Positions 51,786 through 61,501 of a stretch of 63,771 nucleotides of DNA are shown here, piece by piece. Origin of the DNA: Bacteroidales bacterium (GTDB lineage: Bacteria; Bacteroidota; Bacteroidia; Bacteroidales; UBA932); assembly GCA_017412645.1 (NCBI GenBank), contig JAFPWX010000012.1:1-63771 (forward strand). The letters run 5' to 3'. The notes beneath the pieces are model-generated. The model was given only the letters and a program-made list of their open reading frames with translations, was not told where the DNA came from and ran no database searches. Position 1 is the stretch's first letter, and each line of letters starts with the position of its first letter. The position numbers and the translations under genes were made by a program.

Positions 51786-54098
51786 TCAGTCTATTACAGT
51801 CGGCGCTCCGGGGGATACTGCAATATTCCCCATGCGGTTTGCGTTAAATCCCAGAGAACTTAACCAGCTTTCGTCGGGATATGGGCCGGACGTAGCCTGA
51901 TAGGAGTATTCCGGGATTGTCAGGGCATCCGATACCCAAAGGCTGCTGTAATCTGTTATTGATGACGCGAAATTATACACGGTGAGTATACCAGTATTCT
52001 TTGGAAAAGTGTAGGTGGTGGCGCTGCCTCCCGCCTTGTCCGCACATGAATAGGAAAAGCCGATATCGGTGCCGGTAATCGCGGAAGAAACTGCTCCGCC
52101 TGAAGGGGCTACGCTTCGCGCTTCATGATTGACCAGGTTGAAAGGCATTTCAGCTGAATGATTTGGGAGGAGACGGTAGATGCACGGACTGTCGTATTGG
52201 ATAATCAGGCGTATTTCCATTGATGTAGGATGTGCGTGCTTGTTGTAACCATTGGAACCGTTGAGTTTGGTGTATGAATCCCAGCCGGTGAGATTCCATA
52301 TGCAGTCGAAGCAGTCGGAAAACTTGCTCGCCGTTCCCGCCGAGGTGTAGCTCGAGGATGAATTATCTGCATATTTGATTGCTGGGCACACATTAGCGTA
52401 ACCGTAAGCGGATGAGAATGCGTCCCAGCTTTTGGTGAAGACTACTTTTCGGGTAGATGTCTTGGAAGCGAATGCGGTGCCGTTGGGTTTGTAACTTACG
52501 GATCCTTCAATGCTCCCTGAGATATGTGTGTATATCTTGAGCCCGAGAGGATTGCTGAAACGACACATTAATTGCCCACTGCTGGAAGAGTATTCCAGTT
52601 TCGCAGATGGCAGACGCTTGAGCACCTTCACCGTGAGAGTATCGCGAAGCAGGCCGTCATAGGACTCGATATAAAAGTTAACATTCTCTGTCTCACTTGT
52701 GTACGGATTGCGGTAGAAGGAATACGATGGAAACATGTAATGGTAGACGTTGCTGTACGTGCCGCTACCGTAGCTTAGCGCGGGGCCATCCGGCTGCCTT
52801 GATGTAGAAATCAGGATGGCGGTGAAATTGTCATCTATCTCACTGGCCTGATAAGACACGAAGGGCGCGGCTGTGGAAGATATGTCGCTTCGTATGGTGT
52901 ATTTGGTTTTCGGGTTCGAACGGTAAACGTAATACAGGGCATCGAAACCGTACATCAGGAAGATAGATGAGACCGTCCGGAATGGTCTGCGGTACTCGTT
53001 TGCGTCGGTGTTGGTCTGATATGCCGAAGGACAGGTGTAGGAAGTAAAACGGGTATCGGCGAAACAAAGCCTTCCGGTGATGTCGGGCTCCGAAGGCTCG
53101 ACGAACCAGTCTTCCGAAGCGATAAGCTCGGACGCCATGTCCAGACGTAGCGGGTTCACGGTATTGCGGACCACGGAAAAATCGCCGGTGGCATCCCGTC
53201 CCAGGTAGGCCCTGTATATTACCGAAGGATAGGTGGCGGTGGGGGTCTCGGCCCTGCAGGTCAGTTCCAGATAGGAGCAAAGGTCGGCAAGGGATGGGTC
53301 TCCGGTAGCCTGGGCGATGGCATCGGCACTCTTGCCCCACTGACTGTCGTTTTCGGGAAGCAGCTGTCCCTGACAGTTCTCCAGGTAATAGAGGCTTACA
53401 GTCCCTCCAGCGTTGAGCGAGGCGATATCGGCGGCGCTCAGGCTGTCACCCTCGGCGATTACTTCGACGGCAGCTTCCGCCCTGCTGGCATAGCGCGCTT
53501 CTCCCTGGAGCGTGCCGAACGGCCGAATAACCCGGGCACATGCCTTCATCTTTCCTGAAAGGAAAGTGTAGGAGATTCGGGTGTTCGCCGGATTGTCGTA
53601 GGCGGTGATGTCGAAACGGCCGACCAGCCTGGAAAGGCTTACGCTGCCGCTGCCGGAAGGGGAGTACGCCAGAACTGTTCCTGCCATGGGGAATCCCCGT
53701 TCGGTGAAAGAAGCATAACTATCGACAGCTGCGGCCACGTCGCCTATTCCTTCTTCCAGGGTTGGGCCGGCCACTTCTCCCATATTGGCCAGGAAATAGA
53801 TGTTGTAACTGGCGTGAAGGGAGGGAAAAACTATTGGTACCTGAGCATTTGCGCCCAGTTCGGTGTGGAAGGAGTAGTCGGGAAGCAGCACCCCTTCCTG
53901 GTATATCCAAACGTTGATGTCGGATATGGCGTCGAGCTGCTCCGGACAGAAGGAGGAACGCGACGGAGGCTCGCTTCGCTCCAGGGAGAAGCGCACCTCT
54001 ACGCCGCCTGGGAGCCTGTCTGGCCCCTCCAGAGCAGTCCTTGTGCAGGATATGCCTGCCGCAAGGACTGCCGCAAAAAGAAGGAAATGGGCTTTCAT
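51786..54098 (-). CDS. DUF4906-type fimbrial-locus lipoprotein
   Basis: The 770-residue protein has a lipoprotein signal with the cysteine at 18 (GISC). An N-terminal part (about 30-330) resembles the beta-rich fimbrillin-associated fold (VRFSLERSE near 35, INVWIYQEG near 62), and a long C-terminal part is of the kind annotated as DUF4906. It follows the fimbrillin gene by 2 bases, so it may be an anchor, tip or accessory subunit of the same surface fibre. It is also rich in Ser and Tyr. The name rests on family resemblance and position; no activity is visible. Confidence 0.6.
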   Translation of the reverse strand: MKAHFLLFAAVLAAGISCTRTALEGPDRLPGGVEVRFSLERSEPPSRSSFCPEQLDAISDINVWIYQEGVLLPDYSFHTELGANAQVPIVFPSLHASYNIYFLANMGEVAGPTLEEGIGDVAAAVDSYASFTERGFPMAGTVLAYSPSGSGSVSLSRLVGRFDITAYDNPANTRISYTFLSGKMKACARVIRPFGTLQGEARYASRAEAAVEVIAEGDSLSAADIASLNAGGTVSLYYLENCQGQLLPENDSQWGKSADAIAQATGDPSLADLCSYLELTCRAETPTATYPSVIYRAYLGRDATGDFSVVRNTVNPLRLDMASELIASEDWFVEPSEPDITGRLCFADTRFTSYTCPSAYQTNTDANEYRRPFRTVSSIFLMYGFDALYYVYRSNPKTKYTIRSDISSTAAPFVSYQASEIDDNFTAILISTSRQPDGPALSYGSGTYSNVYHYMFPSYSFYRNPYTSETENVNFYIESYDGLLRDTLTVKVLKRLPSAKLEYSSSSGQLMCRFSNPLGLKIYTHISGSIEGSVSYKPNGTAFASKTSTRKVVFTKSWDAFSSAYGYANVCPAIKYADNSSSSYTSAGTASKFSDCFDCIWNLTGWDSYTKLNGSNGYNKHAHPTSMEIRLIIQYDSPCIYRLLPNHSAEMPFNLVNHEARSVAPSGGAVSSAITGTDIGFSYSCADKAGGSATTYTFPKNTGILTVYNFASSITDYSSLWVSDALTIPEYSYQATSGPYPDESWLSSLGFNANRMGNIAVSPGAPTVID

Positions 54099-54100
54099 GG

Positions 54101-55180
54101 CTAGAGGGTCTGGGTGATTTCGCTGCCGGCCTGCCAGGGCTGCACGTTGATGCCCAGGGTTACGCTGGCTTCAGTTACCGGGGTTCCGGGATCAGTACTG
54201 CCCAGGTTGTTGAGGGTGATGGAAACGTCGTAACTGTTGTTGCGTTCCAGACCGTTTGTAAGGGCTACTCCTAGATTGGCAGTCCAGTAGTAGATTTTGT
54301 CGCCCACCTGTCCGCATATCGTGAGCCAGGTTGCCTGTTCATTCCAGGTAGTAGTGGTGGCGATATTTGCCGGAATTGCGGTTTTGAGCGGATTCGGGAA
54401 GGTATAGTAATAGGCGTTCGCCGAATATGTCGTGCCGGCAGCGATACTTGTCGCGGGACTGGTCTCATAGGACTTGAAGGTATAGGCGGAGCCGGTGTTT
54501 CCGGCATCTACCGCTCCGGTGGTTGAACCAGCAGTGATGAGGGTCCCGAGGGCTTTTCTGCCGTACTGGTTATACCAGCTGTCCACTGCCGTTGCGTCCA
54601 GCTGAACCTGCCCCTTTACGTTGCAGAGATAGACTCTCTTGAGGGTGATGGCTCCGAATGCGGTGGGCAGGCTGTTTTTCACACTTGTGAGATGTACTCG
54701 CGATGCCAGGCTGCTGACCGGTACGGTAATGTTGCCCGTCGACGCCTCGCTCAGGTTGGCTATGGCCTGGCCGTGCATTACGAAGGGATTGTCGGCGAGG
54801 CTGGCTACCACGGCCCTGGTCTGGATCAGGTTGAGGTTCGAGACTTCCGGGCCGTTCACTACGGCGATAATAGTATAGTACATGCCTTTGCTGAGCTTGA
54901 CTGTGCCTACAGCCGTAGCCTTCTTGACATAGTTTCCGGCGGAATCGAAAATGAGAATCTGCACCGAGGCAGCGGTTTTGTCTCCGTTGTATTCGCCTGT
55001 GCCGCTTGCACGCGTGGAGATGTCCATATCGACGCCTGACAGTGTGATGTTGAGTGTGGCGGTTTCTCCGTCGGCAGATTCTTCAACAGGCTTGGAATCT
55101 GTCGCTATTTTTTTACAGGAGACGGCCAGGGCGGCACCGAGGAGTACTGCCACGGAAATGAAGGAAAGGATCTTTTTCAT
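54101..55180 (-). CDS. FimA/Mfa1-like fimbrillin lipoprotein
   Basis: The 359-residue protein has a lipoprotein signal with the cysteine at 22 (AVSC), then a FimA-like N-terminal domain (VQILIFDSAGNYVKK near 75) and a C-terminal beta domain ending INVQPWQAGSEI. In Bacteroidales type V pili a lipoprotein precursor is exported, cut after an Arg in the N-terminal region by a gingipain-like protease, and polymerised by strand exchange. R57 in DISTRASG is a good candidate site. The promoter is at 55211-55239. The companion DUF4906 gene follows. Confidence 0.75.
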   Translation of the reverse strand: MKKILSFISVAVLLGAALAVSCKKIATDSKPVEESADGETATLNITLSGVDMDISTRASGTGEYNGDKTAASVQILIFDSAGNYVKKATAVGTVKLSKGMYYTIIAVVNGPEVSNLNLIQTRAVVASLADNPFVMHGQAIANLSEASTGNITVPVSSLASRVHLTSVKNSLPTAFGAITLKRVYLCNVKGQVQLDATAVDSWYNQYGRKALGTLITAGSTTGAVDAGNTGSAYTFKSYETSPATSIAAGTTYSANAYYYTFPNPLKTAIPANIATTTTWNEQATWLTICGQVGDKIYYWTANLGVALTNGLERNNSYDVSITLNNLGSTDPGTPVTEASVTLGINVQPWQAGSEITQTL

Positions 55181-55210
55181 CGTTTTTGGTTTTTAATTGT
55201 TTTACGACGG

Positions 55211-55239
55211 CAAAGGTCCGGGGGAATATCCGTGTACAA
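55211..55239 (-). promoter_or_regulatory. Fimbrillin promoter
   Basis: On the minus strand TTG (55237-55239) and GACCTTTG (55211-55218, one mismatch to TAnnTTTG) are 18 bases apart. The leader to the start codon would be about 30 bases. Confidence 0.5.
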
Positions 55240-55339
55240 AAGTGGTGTTCCGCCGATTCCCTCAACTTTTTATGTTTTCACGGGTATCTAAATTTTTTCT
55301 CAAGGGGTTTCAGTGACAAGCGTTAGAGTCGCTGTGACG

Positions 55340-55375
55340 AAAAACCGGCCTTCGATTTTTTTTCGAAGGCCGGTT
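55340..55375 (-). terminator. Terminator after the M16 protease gene
   Basis: AACCGGCCTTCGA at 55343-55355 and TCGAAGGCCGGTT at 55363-55375 form a perfect 13-pair stem around a loop of seven T/A. On the minus strand it is followed by T residues. It lies 31 bases after the M16 stop. The remaining bases to the fimbrillin promoter show nothing else I can name. Confidence 0.85.
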
Positions 55376-55405
55376 AGGGACGAAACCTCGGTTTCTGTGA
55401 CGAAG

Positions 55406-58312
55406 CTAATAGCCGAAAATGTCTTCGAGCGTAAGTGTCTTCACTGGACCGAGCAAACGGAGATAAGGCATGTCGAGATCGGCCGGATCTCCGAGAATAC
55501 CGTAGGTGTATGTGCGTCCGGAGACCCAGTCCTTCTGGACAGCCTTTACATCTTCGAGCGTGAGATTCTGAATCTCTTCGAATACGGCCTTGTCAAGAGC
55601 TTCGGTGAGGCCCATCCTGCGGCAGCTGAGATAGTAGTTGATGAGGGAGAGGCCGCGGAAACGCTGGGTGCGTAGGCGGGAGAGCATGCCCTGTTTGGCT
55701 ATGTCAAAGGCACGTTCCGATTCAGGCATGTCGTTGATGATGTCGGAGAAGTTCTCCACGGCCGACACCAGTTTGTCGTTCTGAGAGGCGATGTAAGCGT
55801 AGAAACTGTAATTGCCGTCTTTATACCAGGGCTCGCGGATGCGGGCGGCGGCGCTGTAGGCGAGGCCGCGGGCTTCTCTCATTTCCTGGAATACGATGCC
55901 GTTCATGCCGCCTCCGAAGTATTCGTTGTAAAGACGGATGCGGGCGGTCTGGGCAGGATCGTATTTCTCTCCGCGGTTACTGTACTGATAATAGTAGAAA
56001 TTGGCCGCAGTGTAGGGGGCGACAAGCACTCTGGAGGCGTTTGTCTGAACGTTCTGCGGGTATTCCTCAGGGAGGATTTCAGGATTGTCTCCGGTATGGT
56101 GCACGGATGCAAGTTCCTTTGCGGCTTCGTCTTTGGACCGGGGACCGTAGTAGATGACCTGATGTCCCTTGCCATAGAGTTCACGCAGTTTGCCCAGCAA
56201 CTGGTCCGAAGTTATGGAACTGAGAGCCGCTCCGGAAAGATTAGTGCGCTTTACGTATTCGGGACCGTACATTACATAGTTGGAGAGGGCATCGAAGCAG
56301 GCGTCCTGATTCTTCTTGGCGTCGTCACGAGCCTTGAAAAGATCGGCCTTGAGGGCGGCCAGCACCGCTTCGTCGGCTTCGGCTTCAAGTATCAGGTTCT
56401 CCACTATTCCGAGGGCTTCGGGAATATTGTCAGCCAGACCGCTTATGGATATGTCGCTGTAGTTATCTTCGGCGTTGAAGCTGAAGAAACAGGCAAGTTC
56501 ATACATGCGCGCACTGATTTCGGCGGCGCTCATCTGCGGGGTGCCGAGGTACTCGAGGTAGGGGAAAGCCACTCCGAGGGCGGGATCCTGAAGCAGACCG
56601 CGGTTGTAACGCAGCTGAACAGTAGCTATGTCATTGATGGTGTTGTGCTTGTAGATGAGTTCTACGCCCTGTGCAAGCTGGCTTACAGAAAGATCCTTGG
56701 AGAAATCGGGGAAGACAGGCTCGATGGGTGCGACTTCCTTATCCTGAATGGACTGGAGGAAGGCGCTGCTCTTGTCGCGATTTGTTTCGATCGGGGTTAT
56801 GGCAGGAGCGGAAATCTTTTCGATGGAACTGTCTTCACCCATACGCTTATAGACCACCACGTAGTTCTCCGGACGGAGGTATTCGGATGCGAAAGCCATC
56901 ACGTCCTCCTTGGTGACGGATGCGTAGCGTTCTATGTCCTTGCAGGCGTCTTTCCAGGGGATGTCGGCAATGAATGCTTCCACGAACATGCGCGCCCTGC
57001 TGGAATTGTTCTCCAGCTGACGCATCCTCCGCAGGCGGATATTGTTCACGGTGCTTTCCACCAGGGATTCATCGAAGTTGCCGGAAGCCAGTTTTGCCAC
57101 TTCTTCGAGAGCCAGGTCGCGGACCTGCTCAAGAGTCTGTCCCTGTTTGGGAAGACCGAGCGCGACGAACATGCTGTAGTCGGGCTGGGTGTTGTCGAAA
57201 GCATACATCTGCATGGCTTTCTGCTGCATGTTTATATCCAGGTCGATGAGACCGGCGCGACCGTTGCAGAGCACGCTGGCCGCGACTTCGCCCACAGCAG
57301 TGGCATCGAGGTCGCGGGAGCCGGGAAGTCTCCATCCCAGGGCGACCATCTCGGCCTCAAGGCCGTAAACCTCCTTGACGAGGGGCTCGGTGATGGGCTC
57401 TTCCTGCTCGTACTGAAGGGCGGGAATATCCGGGTTGGGAGCCCAATCTCCGAAATGCTTCTTGATGAGGGCAAGAGCTTCTTTAGGATTGAAATCTCCG
57501 GAGAGACAGACGGCTATGTTATTGGGAACATAGTAGGTGTTGTAATAGTTCTTGATGTTCGTGATGGATGGGTTCTTGAGCTGCTCCTGAGTGCCCAGAA
57601 CGGTCTGGGTGCCGTAGGGATGGTTCTTGAACAGGCCTGCCTGAAGGGCCTCGAATAGCTTTTCGGAGTCGGAAGTAAGAGACATGTTCTTCTCTTCGTA
57701 CACCGCTTCAAGCTCTGTGTGGAAGCCGCGGATCACGTTGTGGCAGAAACGGTCGGCCTGAACAATTGCCCAGTTCTCCAGCTGATTGGAGGGGATGTCT
57801 TCGGTATAGACCGTTTCATCCTGGCTGGTCCATGCATTGGTACCACGGGCGCCTATCATCCCCATGAGCTTGTCGTATTCGTTGGGAATGGCCAGTTTGG
57901 AAGCCTCGTAGCTCACGGAATCGATGCGACGGTACATCTCCAGCCTTTCGGCAGGATCGCTGATGGTGCGGTATTGCTCGAAAAGACGCTCGATTTCGTC
58001 GAGCATGGGCTTCTCTGCTTCGTAGTCGCTGGTTCCAAACTGCTCGCTACCCTTGAACATCAGGTGTTCAAAATAGTGGGCAAGACCGGTGGTCTCATGT
58101 GGATCATTCTTGCCTCCTGAGCGTACAGCAATGTAAGTCTGTATACGTGGCTCTTCTTTGTTTACTGTCATGTAAACTTTAAGGCCGTTGTCCAGGGTAT
58201 AGACGAGGCTTTTCATGGGATCGCCTTTAACCCTTTCACATTTGTCACACGATGATAATACTGCCATGGTCGCCAGAATGGCCAAGGCAGTGTAAATCAT
58301 AAATTTTTTCAT
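55406..58312 (-). CDS. M16-family zinc metallopeptidase, exported lipoprotein
   Basis: This 968-residue protein has a lipoprotein signal with the cysteine at 22 (LSSC) and a pitrilysin-type pair of M16 halves. The inverted zinc motif HYFEH lies in GLAHYFEHLMFKG near 86, and a downstream ELEAVYEEKNMS supplies the third ligand near 200. The second, inactive half fills about 520-960. M16 enzymes degrade small peptides within a closed chamber. The protein should sit in the periplasm or on the outer membrane. It is separate from the fimbrial locus by a strong terminator. Confidence 0.9.
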   Translation of the reverse strand: MKKFMIYTALAILATMAVLSSCDKCERVKGDPMKSLVYTLDNGLKVYMTVNKEEPRIQTYIAVRSGGKNDPHETTGLAHYFEHLMFKGSEQFGTSDYEAEKPMLDEIERLFEQYRTISDPAERLEMYRRIDSVSYEASKLAIPNEYDKLMGMIGARGTNAWTSQDETVYTEDIPSNQLENWAIVQADRFCHNVIRGFHTELEAVYEEKNMSLTSDSEKLFEALQAGLFKNHPYGTQTVLGTQEQLKNPSITNIKNYYNTYYVPNNIAVCLSGDFNPKEALALIKKHFGDWAPNPDIPALQYEQEEPITEPLVKEVYGLEAEMVALGWRLPGSRDLDATAVGEVAASVLCNGRAGLIDLDINMQQKAMQMYAFDNTQPDYSMFVALGLPKQGQTLEQVRDLALEEVAKLASGNFDESLVESTVNNIRLRRMRQLENNSSRARMFVEAFIADIPWKDACKDIERYASVTKEDVMAFASEYLRPENYVVVYKRMGEDSSIEKISAPAITPIETNRDKSSAFLQSIQDKEVAPIEPVFPDFSKDLSVSQLAQGVELIYKHNTINDIATVQLRYNRGLLQDPALGVAFPYLEYLGTPQMSAAEISARMYELACFFSFNAEDNYSDISISGLADNIPEALGIVENLILEAEADEAVLAALKADLFKARDDAKKNQDACFDALSNYVMYGPEYVKRTNLSGAALSSITSDQLLGKLRELYGKGHQVIYYGPRSKDEAAKELASVHHTGDNPEILPEEYPQNVQTNASRVLVAPYTAANFYYYQYSNRGEKYDPAQTARIRLYNEYFGGGMNGIVFQEMREARGLAYSAAARIREPWYKDGNYSFYAYIASQNDKLVSAVENFSDIINDMPESERAFDIAKQGMLSRLRTQRFRGLSLINYYLSCRRMGLTEALDKAVFEEIQNLTLEDVKAVQKDWVSGRTYTYGILGDPADLDMPYLRLLGPVKTLTLEDIFGY

Positions 58313-58331
58313 TTTTTATGGGATTTTTTTT

Positions 58332-58339
58332 CAAATATA
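58332..58339 (-). promoter_or_regulatory. -7 box of the M16 protease gene
   Basis: TATATTTG on the minus strand matches TAnnTTTG, 19 bases before the start codon. The -33 box is not clear in the A/T-rich upstream stretch. Confidence 0.45.
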
Positions 58340-58444
58340 AGGTTAAATCCCAAAAAATGTGTAAATTGCAACCGAAGTTTTTCATAGTTTAAGTTTAGGT
58401 TAAGTAGCGGGGCTATCGCAGTGATGCGATGCCCCGTGAATTAT

Positions 58445-59533
58445 TTACTGTAACCTGAATCCGCTAAGTCCTTGCAAACCCGGCATACCATAGTATTTTT
58501 CCACCAGATTTCCTTTAAGGTAAACCAGTTTGCCCAACAGTTCTGGATGATCCACCAGGTTAAGCGCGTCCCGAATATCTCCCTGACTTAGCTGCACTGC
58601 GAGACAGGACTCGCGACTCGCCGTATTGTTGTCTGGAGCGAGCACCAGGTTGGTGTTGGATTTGAACGGGGCGGAGAAAGAGCAGGATTTTGAAGTGAGG
58701 TCACCCCCGGCGATATAGCCGTAAACCCAGACCCCCTTCTCGCCGCCTGCCGCCTTGCTGCGCGCCTGGCCTACACTGTAGGCTCCCGAAAGGTCTTCAT
58801 TGCTGCCTCCGTCTCCCGGATTCCCGTAATAATAGTTCTCGCAGGTCCAAGTATGAGTTGTATCCACTTCAATGCTTATACCGTCCCCGTAGCGCTCCGC
58901 CACGGCATCTACATCTTTCACGCTGCTGCCGCTGCCTATTCGCAGAACCAGTACTTCGCGTGGTGCAAGTTCTCTTGTGGCAAGGGTCTGACTGGTTCCG
59001 TTACGGTTGAAGAGCACCCATATCGTTCCAGGATAAAAGTATCCGGTGCGCTTCTCTCCATATGAGTACATCAGCGTGCCTTCAGCACTCTTCACGTACA
59101 AATTGCCACCCGGATAGTCTGCGACGAATTGCTCCGAAAACTGAAGCCGTACGGCCGAATTGAGCATTGCACAACTTAAATGCACTGCTGATATCCTGCC
59201 CGGAAGTATCTCAACCGTCTGACGGTCGCCATACTGCGGGGAATCAAAGACGGGACCGGTGAAAGCGCGGGAAACTGCTTCCACTGTGTACTCGCCGGAC
59301 GGGAGCGACAATTCTTTTGGGGCATCGGCGAAGAGCCCGGTCCATACAGGGCCGTCGCCATCGTCCCGTATGCTCAAAATAAAAGAATTGGTGTCTGGAA
59401 TCTCGGCTCCCTTGCTGGAAGCGTCGACGAAAGAGATGGAGAGTGTGCCCGGCTCAGGGTCGGGGGAGGAAACGATACGGTCACAGGCGAGCAGTGTAGT
59501 GGCGACTAGTGGTAGAAACAGAAAAACCTTCAT
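58445..59533 (-). CDS. DUF4493/DUF6359-type lipoprotein
   Basis: From the ATG at 59533 (an in-frame Met lies 7 codons upstream) the 362-residue protein has a lipoprotein signal with LLAC. A DUF4493 domain follows (about 25-210, GTLSISFVDAS near 29), then a C-terminal OB-fold-like DUF6359 domain (about 245-362, AYSVGQARS then VWVYGYIAGG). Both domains are known mainly from exported Bacteroidota proteins and have no proven function. About 110 bases separate it from the DUF2490 gene upstream, with no clear hairpin or promoter seen there. Confidence 0.7.
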   Translation of the reverse strand: MKVFLFLPLVATTLLACDRIVSSPDPEPGTLSISFVDASSKGAEIPDTNSFILSIRDDGDGPVWTGLFADAPKELSLPSGEYTVEAVSRAFTGPVFDSPQYGDRQTVEILPGRISAVHLSCAMLNSAVRLQFSEQFVADYPGGNLYVKSAEGTLMYSYGEKRTGYFYPGTIWVLFNRNGTSQTLATRELAPREVLVLRIGSGSSVKDVDAVAERYGDGISIEVDTTHTWTCENYYYGNPGDGGSNEDLSGAYSVGQARSKAAGGEKGVWVYGYIAGGDLTSKSCSFSAPFKSNTNLVLAPDNNTASRESCLAVQLSQGDIRDALNLVDHPELLGKLVYLKGNLVEKYYGMPGLQGLSGFRLQ

Positions 59534-59667
59534 AATCTTGCTTTTTTTCAGCAAAGCTATGAAGGCTTATCCAGACCGATGGGAGTAAATCGGAAATAAT
59601 ATTATTAGACGGATCGCGTTTTTCTTAACAATCGAAAAATAAAACTGTATGCTCCCTGCGTAATCAT

Positions 59668-60651
59668 CTATAATTTAAATCTGTACGCGAGTCCTATGCC
59701 AAAAAAACAGCTGTCTTCGAGGGTGAGGATGCCCACGCCGTATTTGTAATAGTTGGACTCGGAAACGATGCTTCCGGTGGCTTCAGTGGTGTAGCTCCCG
59801 TAACTCTTCTGGATGCCGGACGAAGAGAAGTCGACAGGCATGTCCATGTTGTAATCGAATATTAGGTACATGTCGAGGCTCTGGTTCCTTGCGAACTTCC
59901 ATTCGGTTCCCAGATTGAAGCGCAGACGGTTGATGTAGATGTCGTTGTAGGAGGGAGTGAGGTTTCCGTAGCAGGTTCTCGTCTTGTTCTCCCAGCTATT
60001 AGTGCTTGCGTCGTACTTCTGCCAGGTGTATGTGCCGTACTCGAAAGACGTGGAATTCACAGCGTTCAGTGTATTGCGTATTTCCGCTGAAATGTAAGGA
60101 GTCCATTTGCTGTGAAACAGGTCGTACTCCAGTTTCAGGCGGCTCTTGAGGGCCAGATCGGTCTGTGGACTCTGGTAGAGGTTGACGTCGTAAGCCTTGT
60201 ATGTGGCCTGGAATTTTTCGCGTAGTGTAAGTTTGATGCAACCGAGTCTGGCGGATGCCGACAGGCTCACGGCTCCGCGGTGACGGGTGCGCCACTCGCC
60301 GGAATTGTTCTTTGTCATGGCCAAAGAATAATGTGCACCAGCTTTAAGCCATGGCAGTATCCTGTAGGAGACCCCAACATTGCTGTAGGATTTGTTGGGA
60401 TTGGAGAATTGGTCCTTAATTCGAATCTGTTCATCGACAGAAAGAGTCAGCTGCTTCGGAATTATATCCCAGTCGATGCCGCCGGAAATCCAGGCTCCAA
60501 AATCGAGGCTATTGTTCACTGAACTGTACGTGAGACCATCTCCGATTCCAGGGGAACTCAGTGCAATGTTCCGGATGTCTCCGTCGTTCTGGGCCGCTGC
60601 GGGAAGGGTAAATAACGCCGCTACGGCAAATACCATAACTCTAATCCTCAT
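59668..60651 (-). CDS. DUF2490-type outer-membrane beta-barrel protein
   Basis: The 327-residue protein has a signal peptide ending AAAQ near residue 21, followed by alternating strands rich in Tyr, Ser and Asn, and ends in a Phe/Leu pair (YRFKL). This fits a small outer-membrane beta-barrel of the DUF2490 family. Its start overlaps the DUF4956 gene by 11 bases, so it is the last member of the VTC operon. I infer a surface or export role for the polymer made by the operon, but no direct evidence is visible. Confidence 0.65.
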   Translation of the reverse strand: MRIRVMVFAVAALFTLPAAAQNDGDIRNIALSSPGIGDGLTYSSVNNSLDFGAWISGGIDWDIIPKQLTLSVDEQIRIKDQFSNPNKSYSNVGVSYRILPWLKAGAHYSLAMTKNNSGEWRTRHRGAVSLSASARLGCIKLTLREKFQATYKAYDVNLYQSPQTDLALKSRLKLEYDLFHSKWTPYISAEIRNTLNAVNSTSFEYGTYTWQKYDASTNSWENKTRTCYGNLTPSYNDIYINRLRFNLGTEWKFARNQSLDMYLIFDYNMDMPVDFSSSGIQKSYGSYTTEATGSIVSESNYYKYGVGILTLEDSCFFGIGLAYRFKL

Positions 60652-61501
60652 AATTCTTGATTTTGACAGCTTTGTCTATGCTCGATGTCTCTCCTTTTGG
60701 AAGTTCGTAGGTGACTTTGAGATAGGCTGAATCCTTAAGAAAATCTACCATTCCCACTTCGATGTCCTCAATCTTGAGACCAAGCCTTTTTTCCAGATCT
60801 TCCTTAAGCTCGGCTCTGCGAGAGGCTTCCACCAGTTCAATCCTGTCGTACAGAATAACCTTTGTGGAAATGCGGGAGCGGATAATGCCTATGCCTTCAA
60901 GCAACCAGATCAGAAGCACCATGACCACGTTGGCCGTGACTATGAGGGCAAAGGGAATCTCGGCTCCGATACCGTTGATTATAGAAATGGCAATGATCAT
61001 GAACAGATAGGTCATTTCGCGAACAGGAACCGTTTCGGTACGGTAGCGTATCATGCCGAAGATTGCGAACAGACCAAGGGTGAAGCCTATCTGCAGACTA
61101 AGATTGTTCATCACATAGAGCAGCAGGAACATTGCGCTCGAGAAGATGAGGAAAGTGAAATAGTAGTTTCTGCGACCTCCCTTGCGGAAATAGAAAAACT
61201 GAACTATTATCCAGGAAACCAGAAGGTTGAGCAGGAAGTGCAGGAGCAGATCCTTGATGGAGCCGAATATCATGGTGAAGGACCCCTTTGTCTTCAGCTT
61301 GCCCAGTTCGTCGCTTTCCACTTCATAACCGTTCTCTGCGGCTATTTCCGGATCGAATTCGGGGAATTTTTCCGAAGCCGTTACGCTCAATTCCTCGTCG
61401 GAAGCGGGAAGAATCTGCCTGTTGTCTTTTTGGGCTGACACAGGAAGACTGAAGAGCATCGCAACAGCCGCGGCGAGCAAAACTTTATACATTCCTTTCA
61501 T
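60641..61501 (-). CDS. DUF4956 membrane protein
   Basis: The 286-residue protein has a signal or first membrane segment near 8-22, a short polar part, about four membrane helices between 85 and 210, and a cytosolic C-terminal domain (about 215-286, KVILYDRIELVEASRRAELKED-type sequence). This is the DUF4956 layout. DUF4956 genes are often found beside VTC-domain polyphosphate polymerase genes in bacteria. It overlaps the VTC gene by 17 bases and the DUF2490 gene by 11. Confidence 0.75.
   Translation of the reverse strand: MKGMYKVLLAAAVAMLFSLPVSAQKDNRQILPASDEELSVTASEKFPEFDPEIAAENGYEVESDELGKLKTKGSFTMIFGSIKDLLLHFLLNLLVSWIIVQFFYFRKGGRRNYYFTFLIFSSAMFLLLYVMNNLSLQIGFTLGLFAIFGMIRYRTETVPVREMTYLFMIIAISIINGIGAEIPFALIVTANVVMVLLIWLLEGIGIIRSRISTKVILYDRIELVEASRRAELKEDLEKRLGLKIEDIEVGMVDFLKDSAYLKVTYELPKGETSSIDKAVKIKNYED

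Noticed and set aside
56096-57658. 520-residue plus-strand frame within the M16 gene
   Set aside because: Antisense to the protease gene, with no domain recognised.
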